Assembly: GCA_028290245.1 (NCBI GenBank) | Contig: JAQGKG010000009.1 | Coordinates: 1-8,121, forward strand | From: Devosia sp. | GTDB lineage: Bacteria > Pseudomonadota > Alphaproteobacteria > Rhizobiales > Devosiaceae | Direction of reading: 5' to 3' | Length of the DNA: 8,121 nucleotides | In this document: piece after piece, positions 5,820 through 8,121 of the stretch | How the letters are laid out: every line of letters starts with the position of its first letter | Position numbering within the stretch: the stretch's first letter is position 1 | Notes under the pieces: model-generated | Databases searched by the model: none | Seen by the model: the letters and a program-made list of their open reading frames with translations, nothing else | What the model was told of the DNA's origin: nothing | Translations under genes and position numbers: made by a program

Positions 5820-8121
5820 TTAGAAACCGAGTATCTCCGCGATCTGCTCCACAACATCACGGCCGTCTTGCCGATCGAAGATCAGGCGGTTGTCCTTTGA
5901 TTTGAATTCTCCCGAGAGGGCCGAGGAGATTTTGGTGGGATCGGCGTGCCCTACCACGGTGAGTGCAATGCCCAACGGACCAGCATCGATGCGCTCGATG
6001 TGCATGGAGCCGGCATTAATGCTGAGACGTGAGATGGCGATGAGCCTTTCAACCGCCTCAGGCACTGGGCCAAAGCGGTCTTCGAGCTCGTCGGCAAACT
6101 CGTCGAGATCTTCGAGTTTGGTTATGCGCTGCAGGCGGGCATAAAGGTTGATGCGAACCACGGCTTCGGGCACGTAGTCCATCGGAATGCTGCCGGTTGT
6201 ACTAATGTTGAGCTCGGCTGGACGGATGTTTTCCGCCGGCTCGCCTTTGGTCTCCGCCAAGGCGCGCTCCAACAACTGCTGGTAAAGCGCCGAGCCGATC
6301 AGGTGCACGTGCCCGGCCTGATCCTCGCCCAGGAGATCGCCGGCCCCCCGGAGTTCAAGATCGCGGGCGCTGATGTGAAAGCCGGAACCAAGCCGGTCAA
6401 ACGCTTCGAGCGTCGAGAGGCGTGCCCGCGTATTTTCGGGAACCTCCTGTTCCGGATCAAGGAACAAGTAGGCCACCCCCTGAGCGCGGCCGCGCCCGAC
6501 GCGACCGCGCAACTGGTGCAATTGGGAAAGACCGAACCGATCGGTGCGCCAGACCAGCATGGTATTGGCGCGGGGCACGTCGAGGCCACTTTCGATGATG
6601 TTGGTGGCAAGCAGCACATCGCCATCGCCATTGGCGAACCCCATCAGAGCGGCGTCGATCTCTTGTGGCTTGAGACCTCCATGGGCAACGACCACGTCGA
6701 GGTTCGACACGATGCGCTGCAACTCCGCCCGCACGTCCTCTATGTCTTCGATGCGCGGTACCACGACAAAGCTCTGGCCGCCGCGACGGGCCTCGCGCAG
6801 CAGCGCTGTGCGCGCCGTCGCGGCGTCGAATGGCGCGAGAAACGTGCGGATAGGGCGGCGGCGCGCAGGAGGAGTCGCGAGGATGCTTACGTCTTGCAGC
6901 CCAACCATTGCGGCCTGCAGCGAGCGCGGGATGGGCGTGGCCGTCATCGAAAGAAGATGCACATTTTCGGCCATCTCCTGAACTTGCTGCTTGAGCCTGG
7001 CGCCAAAGCGCTGCTCTTCGTCGATGATCACAAGGCCGAGGTCTGGTAGCTCGACGTCCTTGCCGGCAATGGCATGAGTCGCCACTACGACGCGAATTTC
7101 ACCCGACCGCAGACCTTCCTTGGTCGCTGCCGTTTCCGCCGCCGTGTTGAGCCCGGAGAGCGTGCCAACCTTGATGTCGGTGCCAGCGAAGCGGCGTTCG
7201 AAGCTTTGCAGGTGCTGGCGCACCAGGACCGTCGTCGGCGCCACCACGGCGACTTGCCGGCCAGCCAGAGCTGCCGCCGCAGCGGCGCGCAAGGCGATCT
7301 CGGTCTTGCCAAAGCCCACGTCGCCGCAGATCAGCCGGTTCATCGGGTGACCGGAGGCCAAGTCGTCCAGCACCGCTTTTATGGCCGCTGCTTGGTCTGG
7401 GGTCTCGACATAAGGAAAACGCGCAGCCAAGCGATCAACGTCTTTCTTCGGCGGCTTCAGGACAGTCGCTTCGGCGGTTAGCCGCTGTCGTGCCAGTTCG
7501 GTCAGACGCTTGGCGGCTTCGTCGATCTCCGTGCTAACAGCAGCCCGTTTCTTGTCCCAGGCTTCAGTGTTGAGCCGGTCCAGCGATACCACATCGGCCT
7601 CTGCGCCATAGCGCCAGAGCTTGCCGAAATCCGTTACGGGGACCATGACTTTGGTGTCGCCATGATATTCGAGCTGGATCGTGTCCTGCTCGAGCTCATC
7701 GGTTCGTACCTGTGTGAGGTCGCGCAGGATGCCAACACCGAAGTTTTCGTGAACCACGACGTCACCCACCCGTAATTCGAGTGGAGCGACAAGCATCGCC
7801 AGATCGACCTGTTCCGCATGCATCCGGCTGCCCAAGACGTCTGCTGCAGCAATGACGAGGAGTTGTCCCCGTTTGTCTGTAAATGCGGTTTCGAGATCTA
7901 TGTTGGCGAGCCACAGTCCCGATTTGCCGACGAGATCGGCCAAGTCGTCGAGCGTGCCTTGGGGCTGCAGATCATGGCGCTTGAGGAGGCTCACGAGCCG
8001 CTTGCGCTCGGCATCGCTGCCGCACAGCAGCACCAGCCCGTTGTCATGCTCGCGGATATAATTGGCCAAAGCACGTCCGGGAAAGCGTTCCGCGGCAAAG
8101 CTCGGGATGGCCTCCAACTCT
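5820..8121 (-). CDS. mfd: Mfd-type transcription-repair coupling factor, C-terminal part (5' end outside window)
   Basis: The frame is open to the window edge, so 767 codons of a protein usually near 1,150 residues are present; a TTG at 8117 is not the true start. Mfd binds stalled RNA polymerase, pushes it off damaged DNA and recruits UvrA. Counting from the Leu codon at 8117: end of the UvrB-like region (about 1-105), CarD-like RNA-polymerase-interaction domain RVGDVVVHENFGVGIL and following (116-165), Walker A GDVGFGKT at 265-272, DEEQ at 366-369, MTATPIPR at 391-398, the conserved ATNIIESGLDVP at 504-515, QLRGRVGR at 535-542, and the C-terminal TRCF domain (about 636-730) with NLYARLQ and DRFGPVP. 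All helicase motifs are intact and the C-terminus looks complete. Several blocks differ from the canonical alphaproteobacterial Mfd I remember (LVWRTDRFGLSQLHQLRG against roughly HRADMFGLAQLYQLRG), so it may be a second, Mfd-like paralogue. The gene symbol therefore denotes the family. Confidence 0.93.
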   Translation of the reverse strand, partial: ELEAIPSFAAERFPGRALANYIREHDNGLVLLCGSDAERKRLVSLLKRHDLQPQGTLDDLADLVGKSGLWLANIDLETAFTDKRGQLLVIAAADVLGSRMHAEQVDLAMLVAPLELRVGDVVVHENFGVGILRDLTQVRTDELEQDTIQLEYHGDTKVMVPVTDFGKLWRYGAEADVVSLDRLNTEAWDKKRAAVSTEIDEAAKRLTELARQRLTAEATVLKPPKKDVDRLAARFPYVETPDQAAAIKAVLDDLASGHPMNRLICGDVGFGKTEIALRAAAAAALAGRQVAVVAPTTVLVRQHLQSFERRFAGTDIKVGTLSGLNTAAETAATKEGLRSGEIRVVVATHAIAGKDVELPDLGLVIIDEEQRFGARLKQQVQEMAENVHLLSMTATPIPRSLQAAMVGLQDVSILATPPARRRPIRTFLAPFDAATARTALLREARRGGQSFVVVPRIEDIEDVRAELQRIVSNLDVVVAHGGLKPQEIDAALMGFANGDGDVLLATNIIESGLDVPRANTMLVWRTDRFGLSQLHQLRGRVGRGRAQGVAYLFLDPEQEVPENTRARLSTLEAFDRLGSGFHISARDLELRGAGDLLGEDQAGHVHLIGSALYQQLLERALAETKGEPAENIRPAELNISTTGSIPMDYVPEAVVRINLYARLQRITKLEDLDEFADELEDRFGPVPEAVERLIAISRLSINAGSMHIERIDAGPLGIALTVVGHADPTKISSALSGEFKSKDNRLIFDRQDGRDVVEQIAEILGF

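Noticed and set aside
6303..7049. Long plus-strand open frame (248 codons) antisense to the mfd-like gene
   Set aside because: It lies wholly within a gene with intact helicase motifs on the other strand; the predicted peptide shows no domain. It is a codon-bias shadow.
1..8121. CRISPR arrays, tRNA or rRNA genes, insertion sequences or prophage genes
   Set aside because: None seen: no regularly spaced repeats, no cloverleaf-like sequences noticed and no transposase or integrase reading frames.

Overview
The window looks like chromosome of an alphaproteobacterium, most likely a sphingomonad. The evidence is a GcrA-type helix-turn-helix protein, a perfect match to the CtrA box consensus (TTAA-N7-TTAAC), GANTC sites in a promoter region, a PrtD-type secretion ATPase, and an alginate-lyase-family enzyme carrying an RTX secretion domain. 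The taxonomic call is inference; there is no rRNA or other marker here. All recognised genes except one small ORF lie on the minus strand, so the biological order runs from high to low coordinates.

Layout in transcription order. (1) 8121-5820: C-terminal two thirds of an Mfd-type transcription-repair coupling factor, cut by the window edge. (2) 5744-5103: a short cytoplasmic SGNH/GDSL hydrolase 75 bases behind it. (3) 5046-4795: a decayed stub of a thioredoxin-reductase-like flavoprotein; only about its first 28 codons are recognisable. (4) 4774-4436: a 112-residue protein of unknown function with a good ribosome binding site. (5) 4435-3962: a gene-free stretch holding the CtrA-type box and a weak terminator-like hairpin. 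(6) 3961-2690: a secreted PL7 polysaccharide (alginate) lyase with a Pro-rich linker, five RTX nonapeptides and a C-terminal type I secretion region. (7) 2642-2403: a very small GcrA-like protein. (8) 2163-2393, plus strand: a 76-residue orphan. (9) 2162-1861: a divergent intergenic region with two GANTC sites and an 11-base tandem repeat. (10) 1860-133: the PrtD-like ABC transporter of a type I secretion system, followed with a 26-base overlap by (11) 158-1: the N-terminus of its HlyD/PrtE-type membrane fusion protein, cut by the window edge.

The coherent story is a lyase-export module. The lyase has no N-terminal signal peptide and carries a C-terminal RTX domain, which is the type of substrate PrtD/PrtE-like exporters handle; the exporter ATPase and adaptor lie less than 1 kb downstream. 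The lyase probably acts outside the cell on alginate or a related uronate-containing polysaccharide. The CtrA box upstream of the lyase, the GcrA-like gene just behind it and the GANTC sites before the exporter raise the possibility of cell-cycle-linked expression. That link is a hypothesis from motifs only. The Mfd, SGNH and orphan genes have no evident functional tie to the module.
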